This document shows, piece by piece, positions 1-8,273 of a stretch of 64,000 nt of DNA. Positions within the stretch are counted from its first letter, which is position 1. Each line of letters opens with the position of its first letter. This DNA is from Anaerolinea sp. Its GTDB lineage: Bacteria; Chloroflexota; Anaerolineae; Anaerolineales; Anaerolineaceae. The DNA is taken from the NCBI GenBank assembly GCA_029975965.1, contig JARKOV010000076.1:34568-98567 (forward strand). Direction: 5' to 3'. Both the position numbers and the translations under genes were made by a program. The notes beneath the pieces were generated by a model that saw nothing but the letters and a program-made list of their open reading frames with translations, was not told where the DNA came from and did no database searches.

Positions 1-1224
1 GAGAGCAGCCTGGTGATCGGTGAGTTGTCCCTGGACGGCAGCGTGCGTCACGTGCGTGGGGTGCTGCCCATGGCGGCGGTCGCCCGCGAGCAGGCTTTCA
101 CGCGCGTGTTCGTCCCACAACCCGACTCTGCCGAAGCGGCGCTCATCCCCAACCTTGAGGTGATTCCGGTCGGTTCGTTGGTCGAGCTTTTTTCGCACCT
201 GAACGGCGACCAGCGCATCCAACCCGCCCCGTCCACCGATCCGGAAAAGCTCGCTGTGCAGGTTGCGACCGATTTTAGTGAGATCAAAGGGCAAGAGCAT
301 GTCAAGCGTGCCCTGGAAGTCGCCGCGGCGGGCGGCCACAATTGCTTGATGGTCGGCCCGCCCGGCTCCGGGAAAACCCTGCTGGCGCGCGCCCTGCCGG
401 CCGTATTGCCCCAAATGACCATCGACGAGGCGCTGGATGTGACCCGCATCTATTCGATCGCCGACCAGCTCCCGCCGGATGTGCCGCTCATCCGTGCGCG
501 CCCCTTCCGCGCCCCTCATCACACCATCAGCCACGCCGGGTTGGTCGGCGGCGGGAACCTGCCCCATCCCGGCGAGATCTCCCTCGCCCACCGGGGCGTG
601 CTCTTCCTCGACGAGCTGCCCGAGTTTGGCCAGCGCGTCCTCGAAGTGCTGCGCCAGCCCATCGAAGACAAGACCGTCACCATCAGCCGCGCGCAGGGTT
701 CGCTTACCTTTCCCGCCAATTTCATGCTGGTCGGGGCGATGAATCCCTGTCCGTGCGGCTACTACGGCGACCCGGTCAAGGCTTGCACCTGCTCGCCGGG
801 CACGGTCACCAAGTACCAGAAGCGCATCTCCGGACCGCTGCTCGACCGCATCGACATCCACATCCAGGTGCCGCGGGTCGAGTACGAGAAGCTGAGCGAC
901 CTGCGCACCGGCGAGCCTTCCACCGCCATTCGCGATCGGGTAGAAGCCGCTCGCAGTCTCCAGCGCGAGCGCTTTGAAAAGCTGGACGGGATCAGTTGCA
1001 ACGCCGACATGCGCCCGGCTGACGTGCGCAGGTTCTGCGCGCTGGATGAAACCGGTTCACAACTGATGCGCGTCGCGATGCGCCAGATGGATCTCTCGGC
1101 GCGCGCGTATCACCGCACGCTCAAGCTGGCCCGCACCATCGCCGATCTGGCCGGCTGCGCTCAGATCGGCCCAAGCCACCTGGCCGAGGCGCTGCAGTAC
1201 CGGCCGAGGATGGACGACCAATAA
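1..1224 (+). CDS. comM: ComM/YifB-family Mg-chelatase-like AAA+ ATPase, 5' truncated by window edge
   Basis: The frame is open from base 1, so the N-terminal part (roughly 100 residues in this family) lies outside the window. The visible protein starts inside the N-terminal Lon-like fold (GELSLDG, VRGVLP). It continues into an AAA+ domain with Walker A GPPGSGKT (about nt 355-378), Walker B VLFLDELPEF, and the PCPCGYYGD cysteine cluster typical of YifB. The C-terminal Mg_chelatase_C helix region follows (SARAYHRTLKLARTIADLA). ComM is a hexameric branch-migration helicase that acts on recombination intermediates during natural transformation. The cytosolic location and role are known for the family; that this copy works in transformation is inference. 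It ends 40 nt before the next gene, which has its own -10 box. Confidence 0.95.
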   Translation, partial: ESSLVIGELSLDGSVRHVRGVLPMAAVAREQAFTRVFVPQPDSAEAALIPNLEVIPVGSLVELFSHLNGDQRIQPAPSTDPEKLAVQVATDFSEIKGQEHVKRALEVAAAGGHNCLMVGPPGSGKTLLARALPAVLPQMTIDEALDVTRIYSIADQLPPDVPLIRARPFRAPHHTISHAGLVGGGNLPHPGEISLAHRGVLFLDELPEFGQRVLEVLRQPIEDKTVTISRAQGSLTFPANFMLVGAMNPCPCGYYGDPVKACTCSPGTVTKYQKRISGPLLDRIDIHIQVPRVEYEKLSDLRTGEPSTAIRDRVEAARSLQRERFEKLDGISCNADMRPADVRRFCALDETGSQLMRVAMRQMDLSARAYHRTLKLARTIADLAGCAQIGPSHLAEALQYRPRMDDQ

Positions 1225-1252
1225 ATTTCGATCTGCTCTGATTGTTTTCCGT

Positions 1253-1258
1253 TATACT
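1253..1258 (+). promoter_or_regulatory. -10 box (TATACT) 6 nt before an ATG: probable leaderless start
   Basis: TATACT ends 6 nt before the ATG at 1265 and no Shine-Dalgarno sequence fits between. A transcript starting about 7 nt after the box would begin at the start codon. No good -35 is visible. Confidence 0.45.
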
Positions 1259-1264
1259 CATCTT

Positions 1265-1561
1265 ATGAGCCTGCCGCACCAGTCGAAAAAAATTCCTGCC
1301 AGCGCGAAACCTTTCTTTCAAGAGTATGATATGGATCGTCTCGATATCGATCAACATGCCTCCTTGATCATCGAGCGTCTTCTTCTGTATGGCAATCGCG
1401 CCGAAGTCCGCTGGCTACTGGAAACCTACGGACGCGACCAGGTGCGTAATTGGATTATCCGGGCGGGTATGCACAGGCTTTCGCGGCGAAGATATCATCT
1501 ATGGTGTTTCGTTTTTAAAATCCCAGAACAAAAGGTTTCTGCCTATATATGGCCTCACTGA
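1265..1561 (+). CDS. DUF6922-like small protein, putative antitoxin of an AbiEii pair
   Basis: This 98-residue cytosolic protein is rich in charged and aromatic residues. Its core (residues 25-85) contains LLxYGNRAEVRWLLETYGRDQVRNWI and then RRRYHLWCFVF. I recognise this as the small partner commonly encoded just before AbiEii-type nucleotidyltransferases (DUF6922-like). That assignment is from memory of the family and was not searched. The stop overlaps the start of the next gene by 13 nt, which implies translational coupling. GC is visibly lower than in the flanking comM and SDR genes, consistent with horizontal acquisition. An antitoxin role is inferred from context only. Confidence 0.6.
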   Translation: MSLPHQSKKIPASAKPFFQEYDMDRLDIDQHASLIIERLLLYGNRAEVRWLLETYGRDQVRNWIIRAGMHRLSRRRYHLWCFVFKIPEQKVSAYIWPH

Positions 1562-2205
1562 GCAATCCGCATTGGAACATGATCACGCCAGGTATGCGCC
1601 GGTTGCTGATTCATATTGGTCAGCAACAATTTTCACGACGCTTTTATCTTGCAGGAGGGACCGCAATATCACTCCAAATTGGTCATCGGCGCTCCATCGA
1701 CCTTGACTTCTTTTCATCAACGGACGGGTTGGATGATAAAAGCCGCAATGAGATTGTCGTTGGTCTCTCACCATTCTCTCCACAGATTATTGAGAGCGTT
1801 GGCGGCAATCTGCTGATAATGGTTGACAATATCCGCACTGGCTTTTTTAGCTACGGTTACCCCTTGATCGAAGAATCGGTCCAATGTGAGAATGTATCTC
1901 TTGCTTCGCTAATAGATCTCGGATTGATGAAATGCGATGCATTGATCAGCCGTGGAATCCGAAAAAATTTCTACGACCTGTTCTATATCGCCCAATCGGT
2001 CACTTTTGAGCAGTTGTTGCTGTTAAGCCAGAAAAAGTACAACCAATTTCGAGATTTTCCTCTCTTGGTTCTCGAAAGCATGACCCTTTTTGAAAACACG
2101 GATCGTGATATTCAACCAGAGCTTGTGGAGGATATTTCTTGGGAGCAAGTCAGATTGTTCTTTGTCCAACAAGCCGAGTTGTTAAGCAACCGGTGGTTTG
2201 GTTGA
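1549..2205 (+). CDS. AbiEii-family nucleotidyltransferase (type IV-like toxin)
   Basis: The 218-residue protein carries the nucleotidyltransferase signature of AbiEii/AbiGii toxins. It has GGTAISLQIGHRRSIDLDFFS (about residues 37-57), with the GGT loop and DLD metal-binding acidic pair, then KCDALISRGIRKNFYDLFYI, the basic motif typical of the family. AbiEii proteins transfer nucleotides, for example to tRNA acceptor ends, and can arrest growth or abort phage infection. The ATG at 1549 overlaps the upstream ORF by 13 nt and has no strong Shine-Dalgarno, so translation is probably coupled to it. The AT-rich composition suggests a transferred cassette. The family is clear; toxicity in this host is inference. 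Confidence 0.85.
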   Translation: MASLSNPHWNMITPGMRRLLIHIGQQQFSRRFYLAGGTAISLQIGHRRSIDLDFFSSTDGLDDKSRNEIVVGLSPFSPQIIESVGGNLLIMVDNIRTGFFSYGYPLIEESVQCENVSLASLIDLGLMKCDALISRGIRKNFYDLFYIAQSVTFEQLLLLSQKKYNQFRDFPLLVLESMTLFENTDRDIQPELVEDISWEQVRLFFVQQAELLSNRWFG

Positions 2206-2339
2206 TGTGCGTGGATATGGACTCCCATCGAGAATTCTAGACATAATTTGAGAGGTAACATTGCCCTTGAGGAGAAAATGGGTCTGGCGATACAGTCGAG
2301 GAACCTAATTTCCCAGCGCCACTCAAACCACGATTCACC

Positions 2340-3557
2340 TCATCCACGCAACACCCTGCCCAACTCCTCCACGTCCTTCTTCCAGCTCAACACGATACCC
2401 ACCTGCTCATCTCGCTGTACCGGGTCTTTCACGTAGCCTTTCGCAAGATCCGCCAGGTTGGCGTAATAATTGGCGAGTGCTTGGAAAGGAAGGCCTAGCC
2501 CAGTCGCACCCGCCGCATCTTCACGCGCCAGGCAGTCTTCCAGGCGTGCCAGCTTCTCCAGCCACTCTTCGACCGGCATACCGGCTTGCTTGCGAAAACT
2601 CCGCACCATCCACTGCTGCTCAAACACCGAGCGCTGCTTCCATCCAGCAGATTGTTCAGCCAGGGTGGTACGTACCGTGTTGCACACTGCCAGCGCCTGC
2701 CGGATCAGTTCTGCGCTCAGGATAACCTTACCGGCAGGCTCAACGGATTCATCTAACGAGATTCCGGCGTCGATCAGCGCTTGCATAGAGGATATTTCTT
2801 GCCCGGCATATCGTCGCGGGTCCTGGAATGCCAACGCAATCGCCGCCGCGAAACCGGCGCCGGCTGCCTCAACCGAAAGCGTGTAAGCGCTTAAGATGCC
2901 GCGCAGCTCCGATTCCGGCTTGCCCATCAGGCGCGCCAGGTCTGGGATGGCCGAATCGGCCGTACGGGTCGGAGCAAAGCCAGGACCGATGGTAAATGCA
3001 ATCACACCGGTGCCTTCCAGTTCCTCGCTCAATGTCGAACCGAGGTGTACCTGGGCAGCCTTGAGGCTTTCATAAGCCCCCATGTAAGCCAATCCAGTTG
3101 ACGAAATGCATGCAAACACGCCGCCTTTTCTCTCGATCATCCCTGGCAGAATCGCACGCGCCAACAGAACGACACCGCGCAGGTTAACCCGGTAACTGGT
3201 ATCCCACATTTGTATCGGAATATCTTTCACTGCTCCCAGCGTAGCCACCGTGGCGTTATTAACCACGATATCCACCGGACCAAAGGCACGCTCGACCGAC
3301 CTAACCATCTTCTTAACATTGCCTTCATCCCCAACATCGCAATGGATGAAAAGCGCCACTCCCCGCCCGAATTCTTGCTCCAGACATGCTTGCGATCGCT
3401 TGCCTGCTGCTTTATTGATCTCCGCGATAACCACCCGCGCCCCCAACCAGATCAAGCTGCGAGCCGCTTCGAATCCGATCCCGCCTCCCGCCCCACTGAC
3501 CAGGGCGACCTTACCCTTCAAATCACCGGATTTCAACCTGCCCCTTGCAATGAGCAT
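2340..3557 (-). CDS. Short-chain dehydrogenase/reductase with a C-terminal helical extension
   Basis: Residues 15-260 form a classical SDR: nucleotide loop GAGGGIG (22-28), NNAT (100-103), a catalytic Ser in ISSTG and YxxxK (Tyr162, Lys166). Such enzymes oxidise or reduce alcohols and ketones with NAD(P); the substrate cannot be read from sequence. About 140 extra residues follow, helical and charged, from VILSAELIRQALAV to the end. Classical SDRs end near 250-280, so this is an added domain I do not recognise. I chose the ATG at 3557, which has AAGGAG 7-8 nt upstream, over a GTG six codons earlier that lies within the same Shine-Dalgarno region. Confidence 0.85.
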   Translation of the reverse strand: MLIARGRLKSGDLKGKVALVSGAGGGIGFEAARSLIWLGARVVIAEINKAAGKRSQACLEQEFGRGVALFIHCDVGDEGNVKKMVRSVERAFGPVDIVVNNATVATLGAVKDIPIQMWDTSYRVNLRGVVLLARAILPGMIERKGGVFACISSTGLAYMGAYESLKAAQVHLGSTLSEELEGTGVIAFTIGPGFAPTRTADSAIPDLARLMGKPESELRGILSAYTLSVEAAGAGFAAAIALAFQDPRRYAGQEISSMQALIDAGISLDESVEPAGKVILSAELIRQALAVCNTVRTTLAEQSAGWKQRSVFEQQWMVRSFRKQAGMPVEEWLEKLARLEDCLAREDAAGATGLGLPFQALANYYANLADLAKGYVKDPVQRDEQVGIVLSWKKDVEELGRVLRG

Positions 3558-3644
3558 GTCCTCGTCTCCTTCCACTATATAAAAAGTTAGCCGATCCGAA
3601 TGATCAGGTCAGCCAACGAACGACCCGGAGTGGGATATGTGAAG

Positions 3645-4481
3645 TCAGTTCACCTGGCAAGATGGGCAGTAGTACGAGGCTCCACCCATGAATTGGATTT
3701 TTTCTACCAGCGTGCCGCACCGCGGGCAAGGCTTCCCCGCAGCCTGGCTGTCGAGGATGCGCTGGTACCCGCCTGGCTTGCCGAACAGGTCCAGCTCATC
3801 ACTGCGTCCGCCGGCATCCGTCGCCCGCCGCATCACGTCGCGGATGGTTTCATGGAGGAGACCCTGCTGCTCAGCCGAAAGCTCGATCGCCCGCCGTTTT
3901 GGGTGAATCCGCGCGTTGAACAATATATCCTGCAGGTAGCCGTTGCCCAGGCCGCTCACTCCCGGTTTGCTGATCAGGAAAAACTTGAGCGCATCTTTCG
4001 CGCCCGCCGGAAGCGCGGCAAATAACCCTTTGAAGTAATCCAGGCTGAAGTCGTCGCTGAGCGGTGAGACCAGGTCGTATCCGTAGTAGTTCTTGCCGGT
4101 CACCAGCTCGGATTGCGAAAATAACTTCACCGAGCCCCACATCTGGATCGATACCGTGAGGAAGGTTTGGTCGGCGAAGCCGAGTAGGAGCTGGTGTTTT
4201 TTGGGGATCGTCGTCTCATTCTCATGGTAAAAAATTCGCTCGCCGCCACCACCCAACACCAGCGTATAGTCCGGCTGCATGGGGAGAAAGATCTCGTTGC
4301 CAAACACAACCGCCTGGCCGACCCGTTTGTTCTTCAACAATTCAACATACTCTTCTTCTGGTCGGGTGTAAAAGGCAAACTTCATCGGCGAATTTCCGCG
4401 CACACAAAAACCAACCTGCTTGCCCTGGAGTGTCTCGTTCATTTGCTTTGCCAGGGTAAGGGCTTCCGGCAGCTCGATCAT
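3645..4481 (-). CDS. Fpg/Nei-family DNA glycosylase-like protein lacking the catalytic Pro2
   Basis: The protein starts MIELPEALTLAKQM. Fpg and Nei enzymes start MPELPE or similar, and mature Pro1 is the Schiff-base nucleophile; here it is Ile, while the following Glu is kept. The helix-two-turn-helix region is present (SGLGNGYLQDILFNARIHP), and so is the C-terminal zinc finger with paired CxxC motifs (CPRC and CPSC, about residues 254-276). Length (278 aa) is normal. The ATG at 4481 follows an AGAGGTG Shine-Dalgarno, whereas the longer frame adds 17 unlike residues. It lies 47 nt behind the PAC2 gene, probably in the same transcript. DNA binding is likely; classical beta-lyase activity is doubtful. 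Confidence 0.85.
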   Translation of the reverse strand: MIELPEALTLAKQMNETLQGKQVGFCVRGNSPMKFAFYTRPEEEYVELLKNKRVGQAVVFGNEIFLPMQPDYTLVLGGGGERIFYHENETTIPKKHQLLLGFADQTFLTVSIQMWGSVKLFSQSELVTGKNYYGYDLVSPLSDDFSLDYFKGLFAALPAGAKDALKFFLISKPGVSGLGNGYLQDILFNARIHPKRRAIELSAEQQGLLHETIRDVMRRATDAGGRSDELDLFGKPGGYQRILDSQAAGKPCPRCGTLVEKIQFMGGASYYCPSCQVN

Positions 4482-4528
4482 CGTGCACCTCTTGGAGAAA
4501 TTTACACTAACGGGCAACGCCCGGCACT

Positions 4529-5473
4529 TCACATGGGGCGGTCTTCGTCCTGGTCTTCGTCCAATTTATCCAGGATTTTTCTCAAACTTTCTTCCCATAC
4601 GTCGTCCAACGGGATAAAGTTCGCCTCTTCGAATTCGTCGGATAATTTGGCAAAGTAATCCCGCACGCCGGCCTGGGGAGCCATTTGTTCCAATTCCTCG
4701 ATCTTGGTTTCCAGGTTCTGCAGCAGCCGCTTGCTCTTTTGCATCAGGTCGGTCAGGTTGAATTCGATCTTCAACATATAATTGACCCGCCGCATGATCC
4801 CCAGCCAGGCCATGTAATCATTTTCAATCTGGATGGAATGACCAATTTGGGCAATATGGGTGAAATCGTAGATTGGCACCATCGCGTACAGGCCAACATA
4901 CTCCATACCCTGCTCGCCTGCCCGTTTGCACAGGTACGACCCGATGCTCACCCCCCCGTGGTAGTCGGTCAGGTGCAAGGCCAGCTCGTCCATGCTGTCA
5001 CGCATCCCTGGCAAGCTAAAACTACCCGAGATGGACCGTTCTTTGTCGTATGGAAATTCCCCATAGACTCCACCGAAACCGATGATGCGTTTGACTCGCA
5101 TCTGGCGGGCTGCGTCCAGGATCGCTGCGATGTAACGTTCTGCGTCAAGGTGTGGCTCGTCTCCTAAAAGCACAACCACGCCGCGCTTGTTGTTTTCGAA
5201 GTAGTAGAGTGGGTTTTCTGGCACGCGCAGCGACTCGGGGTAGCCCTGGTCGAATTTAATCACTGGTCGGACCAGATCGTGTGTCCCTGGTATCTGGAAC
5301 ATATAAAACCCGTCCGTGCGGATCTGGCCGATTTGCCTCGCCCGGGTGCGATGAATCAGGTACTGAGGCAAGCCGGATGAAACCGATCCGGCATCTGCCC
5401 ATTGTCGCCAGCCGACCAGCATGTAAACATCCCGGGCTTTAGGATATTCCTGTAAATCAACGGCATCCATCAT
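4529..5473 (-). CDS. PAC2 (proteasome assembly chaperone 2) family protein
   Basis: The 314-residue protein has the PAC2 alpha/beta fold pattern: an N-terminal strand with GWRQWADAGSVSSGLPQYLI, a central RGVVVLLGDEPHLDAERY, RIIGFGGVYGEFPYDKERSISGS, then a C-terminal helical and acidic tail ending EDQDEDRPM. Bacterial and archaeal PAC2 proteins (COG2047/DUF75 type) are of unclear function; the eukaryotic relatives assist proteasome assembly. The start at 5473 is the first of two adjacent ATGs, 6 nt after AAGGAG; the longer frame has 37 implausible extra residues. It probably heads the PAC2 / Fpg-like transcript. Confidence 0.8.
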   Translation of the reverse strand: MMDAVDLQEYPKARDVYMLVGWRQWADAGSVSSGLPQYLIHRTRARQIGQIRTDGFYMFQIPGTHDLVRPVIKFDQGYPESLRVPENPLYYFENNKRGVVVLLGDEPHLDAERYIAAILDAARQMRVKRIIGFGGVYGEFPYDKERSISGSFSLPGMRDSMDELALHLTDYHGGVSIGSYLCKRAGEQGMEYVGLYAMVPIYDFTHIAQIGHSIQIENDYMAWLGIMRRVNYMLKIEFNLTDLMQKSKRLLQNLETKIEELEQMAPQAGVRDYFAKLSDEFEEANFIPLDDVWEESLRKILDKLDEDQDEDRPM

Positions 5474-5600
5474 CTCATGCTCCTTCAGGCCTGGCAGCGA
5501 CCTTGCGCAAAGCCTGATCACCAGTATACTACAACCTCTGCCTTCTCCCGTCTGCTCAGAGAGCAGGTTCCGCAACCGGAACACAGGTAGAGTGCGCCGC

Positions 5601-7817
5601 TCAGTCCCCTCTGAATCGAACCACCAGCAAAGTCATATCGTCGCTTTGCTCGGCGCCGGCCTGGAATGTGGAAATGTGATCAAACGTCATGGCGCATAAG
5701 TCTTCGACGGAGCGGAAAGCGCCTCTCCGCCAAAAATCGACCAGGCGATCCAGGCCAAACCGCGCCCCGCTTTGACCCTGGGCATCGATCAAACCGTCGG
5801 TAAACAGCAACAACCAGTCGCCGGACTGCAAGGCAATTTCCGCCTCGGCAAGGTGAAATTCATCCCCGTCGACCACCCCTAACGCCACGCCGTCTCCTCC
5901 CAGCCGGATCATGTCGCCATCCCGCAGCAATAGGGGCAAGTCGTGCCCGGCTCGCGCGTAGACCAGCATCTTCTCGGCACAATCGATCACCCCGTAAAAA
6001 ACTGTCACAAACATGCCTGGCTCGCCGAGTTCCATCAACAACCGGTTGACATTCGCCAGGACGTTACGCGGCGATGATTCGCGGTGCGCTTCAGCCAGGA
6101 TCAGGCTGCGCGCCAACGCCATATACAACGCCGCTGGCATGCCTTTGTCTGAGACGTCGGCGATCACCACGCCCAAGCAGTCGTTTTCGAGGCGGATCAC
6201 ATCGAAAAAATCTCCCCCCACCTGGCGAGCCGGCAGGTTGAATGCAGCAAAATCGACCCCTGCGACAACCGGGAAGTTCCGCGGCAATACGTTTTGTTGC
6301 ACCTGTCGGGCAAGCTCCAATTCGTGTTCCAGGCGTTCCTTTTGGACAAGCTCAACCTGGGCGGCCTCCAACTCAGCGATTTTCGCCCGCAACTGGTCGA
6401 TCAACTCAGCCCGCTGCATGGCAAGCGCCGCCTGGTTGGCAAAAATCCGCAACATTGAGACTTCCCCCGGTGAAAATTCTCGCTTCTGCGTTGCCTGCAA
6501 AACCATCCGGCCGACCGTTCTTCCATCGGCAATTAAAGGCACGTAAAAACCTGTTCGCGCCGGCATCGTGCGCTCGGCCGAGACATTCACCCCGGGTGGA
6601 ACCCTCCAATAGCGCCTCATTTCCTCGCCTGGCTGGACCTGGGGAAAAACCGACGCCGGTATGCTCGCTTCGATCACCGCATCATTCCATCCTTCGCAGG
6701 CCAGCACCTGGAGCTCGCTTTCACTGCGCTGGAAATAGACGACACTGCGATCTGCGCCGCACAGGTCACGCGTGTAACGGCTGATCCGGTTGGCCAGGTC
6801 AACCAGGCTGGTCGAATTGATCAGAGTCTGGCCGATCTCCTGGAAGGAGATCATCGCCTCCGTTCGCTGCACCAACAGGCGGTTCGACACCTCCAGCTCC
6901 AACACCTTGCGCTGGAGGGTCTGGTTGGCCTCCACAAGCGCTTTTTCCTCCGCCTCGAGCATGGCATATGTCTCATGGAGTAATTTTGCGTCCAATTCGA
7001 GCGCATCTTCAGGCGCCAGTTGACCGGCTTTGACCAGGTGCAGCAGGTATTCCTTCGCCGGCAGGATGCTGGACTGGAAATACAAGTCGGGCTGTTGATG
7101 ATCGGCCCGAAAGACATCGAACACAGTCACTTCCCCCTGACGTCCGGTGTGCTTGCACTGCTGGCAACCTTGCGACCGGTAAAATTGTTGACCTGGGTCC
7201 AACGAGTCCATCCCCAGGCGCTCCAACGAAGGCGCATCGAGCTGAACCGCCTGCTTACACGCCGGACATAGCACCGGTTGGCGCATCACCGAGACGACCC
7301 AGGTCAACTGGTTGAGATCCTCGCGAGTCAGTCCCATTGTCTGCAAATACCGAGCCACCGCAGATCCTCGAAAAATGGTGGTGACCTGGGTCAGCACGCG
7401 GATCCCATTTTTTGCCGCATCAACCGCCAGCGCAGCCGTTTCGGCGGTTAACTGGTCGAGGATTAACAAACCGGGGCGGCGGTTGATCGCGTCGCGCAGC
7501 CTGCGCAGCCTGAGCTCCGCTTGGCGGGGCTGAACCAGCTCGCACCGCGAGCGCAGCTCCCGGGGTATTCGGAAAGGGTCCGTCTGGTCGGTAAAAATGG
7601 TGCAGTGGTCGCGTGGGTTAGCAGAGAGAATTTCACGCATTAAAATGCGCAAGATGGCCGATTTTCCACTCATAAACAGGTGAGTGGTCACCTCGTCGAC
7701 TGGATCGCGCCGCGACTCGAGCCCGGCGACGACGATCAAGCCGGGTTGATCGGTAGCGAGCTGCTGCACCAGCGTGTCGATCTGTGGCATGTGGAAAAAA
7801 TCTTTCAACCCCAGCAT
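5601..7817 (-). CDS. PP2C/SpoIIE phosphatase with degenerate PilB/GspE-like domain and GAF domain
   Basis: The architecture is unusual. Residues 1-225 resemble the C-terminal half of type II/IV secretion ATPases: PGLIVVAG, then FMSGKSAILRIL, then LLILDQLTAETAALAV in place of GEIRDxETAxxA, then CPAC (184-187) and CQQCKHTG (218-225), the PilB zinc site. Walker A lacks its first Gly and the Walker B Glu is gone, so this part is probably not an ATPase. A coiled coil (about 275-325) leads to a GAF domain (about 325-475) and a SpoIIE-type Ser/Thr phosphatase (about 515-735; GGDFFDVIRL, DVSDKGMPAALYMA, TDGLIDAQ, QSDDMTLLVVR). It probably dephosphorylates an anti-sigma antagonist or similar target. 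The ATG at 7817 follows CAGGAG; a TTG at 7862 is the alternative start. Confidence 0.88.
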   Translation of the reverse strand: MLGLKDFFHMPQIDTLVQQLATDQPGLIVVAGLESRRDPVDEVTTHLFMSGKSAILRILMREILSANPRDHCTIFTDQTDPFRIPRELRSRCELVQPRQAELRLRRLRDAINRRPGLLILDQLTAETAALAVDAAKNGIRVLTQVTTIFRGSAVARYLQTMGLTREDLNQLTWVVSVMRQPVLCPACKQAVQLDAPSLERLGMDSLDPGQQFYRSQGCQQCKHTGRQGEVTVFDVFRADHQQPDLYFQSSILPAKEYLLHLVKAGQLAPEDALELDAKLLHETYAMLEAEEKALVEANQTLQRKVLELEVSNRLLVQRTEAMISFQEIGQTLINSTSLVDLANRISRYTRDLCGADRSVVYFQRSESELQVLACEGWNDAVIEASIPASVFPQVQPGEEMRRYWRVPPGVNVSAERTMPARTGFYVPLIADGRTVGRMVLQATQKREFSPGEVSMLRIFANQAALAMQRAELIDQLRAKIAELEAAQVELVQKERLEHELELARQVQQNVLPRNFPVVAGVDFAAFNLPARQVGGDFFDVIRLENDCLGVVIADVSDKGMPAALYMALARSLILAEAHRESSPRNVLANVNRLLMELGEPGMFVTVFYGVIDCAEKMLVYARAGHDLPLLLRDGDMIRLGGDGVALGVVDGDEFHLAEAEIALQSGDWLLLFTDGLIDAQGQSGARFGLDRLVDFWRRGAFRSVEDLCAMTFDHISTFQAGAEQSDDMTLLVVRFRGD

Positions 7818-7862
7818 GCGACCAAACTCCTGACGGCTCAATGTTTTTGACCGAAATGGCAA

Positions 7863-8273
7863 GGATGAAAAGCGATCCTGTTACGTGATTGTAAACCAAA
7901 TGAGACGAATACTCATCTCAAAAATGGCGGTTTCAGTTTTTGAAATGACTCCCACTCAAGCCAATGGAGAAAGGGGATTGGATTAAAAAATCGAGCCGGA
8001 ATGCGTCCCCATTGGCAATCCGGCGTCGATCTTGTACCTTCCCCTGATGGTTATTTGCAGGTACAAACCGTGTTGATCGTATGATGGCATCGATTTGCAG
8101 TAACTTCTCAGCCAGGGGCACAAGACCTCTCTTCTACCCGCTGAGCAGTTACGATTTACATAAGTATTAACGCAAAGTTCTCCAATTTATTACACTCAAG
8201 CGCCTTGAGAAACCGGTTTCAGAGCTTCTCCAGACACGATAAGCTCAACGAATTGAGCGAGCAGCCTGGCGCC
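7863..8273. other. Gene-free spacer with small inverted repeats
   Basis: No convincing coding frame is present. The spacer is AT-richer than its neighbours. It contains a minus-strand TACAAT at 7888-7893, a possible -10 for the phosphatase gene. It also contains an 8-bp inverted repeat TTGTACCT/AGGTACAA at 8032-8039 and 8059-8066 with a 19-nt loop, and a short hairpin at 8243-8258 near the end of the pentapeptide gene. Confidence 0.6.
8243..8258 (-). terminator. Short hairpin after the pentapeptide gene, weak terminator candidate
   Basis: GCTCAA-CGAA-TTGAGC is a perfect 6-bp stem with a 4-nt loop, 16 nt past the stop of the minus-strand gene. The following T tract is poor, so termination would be weak. 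Confidence 0.35.

Noticed and set aside
2880..2895. TGTAAGCGCTTAAG resembling a LacI-type operator
   Set aside because: It is inside the SDR coding sequence away from any start; probably coincidental.
7933..8121. 62-codon minus-strand frame in the spacer
   Set aside because: No ribosome site, atypical composition, and it spans an inverted repeat; not convincing as a gene.
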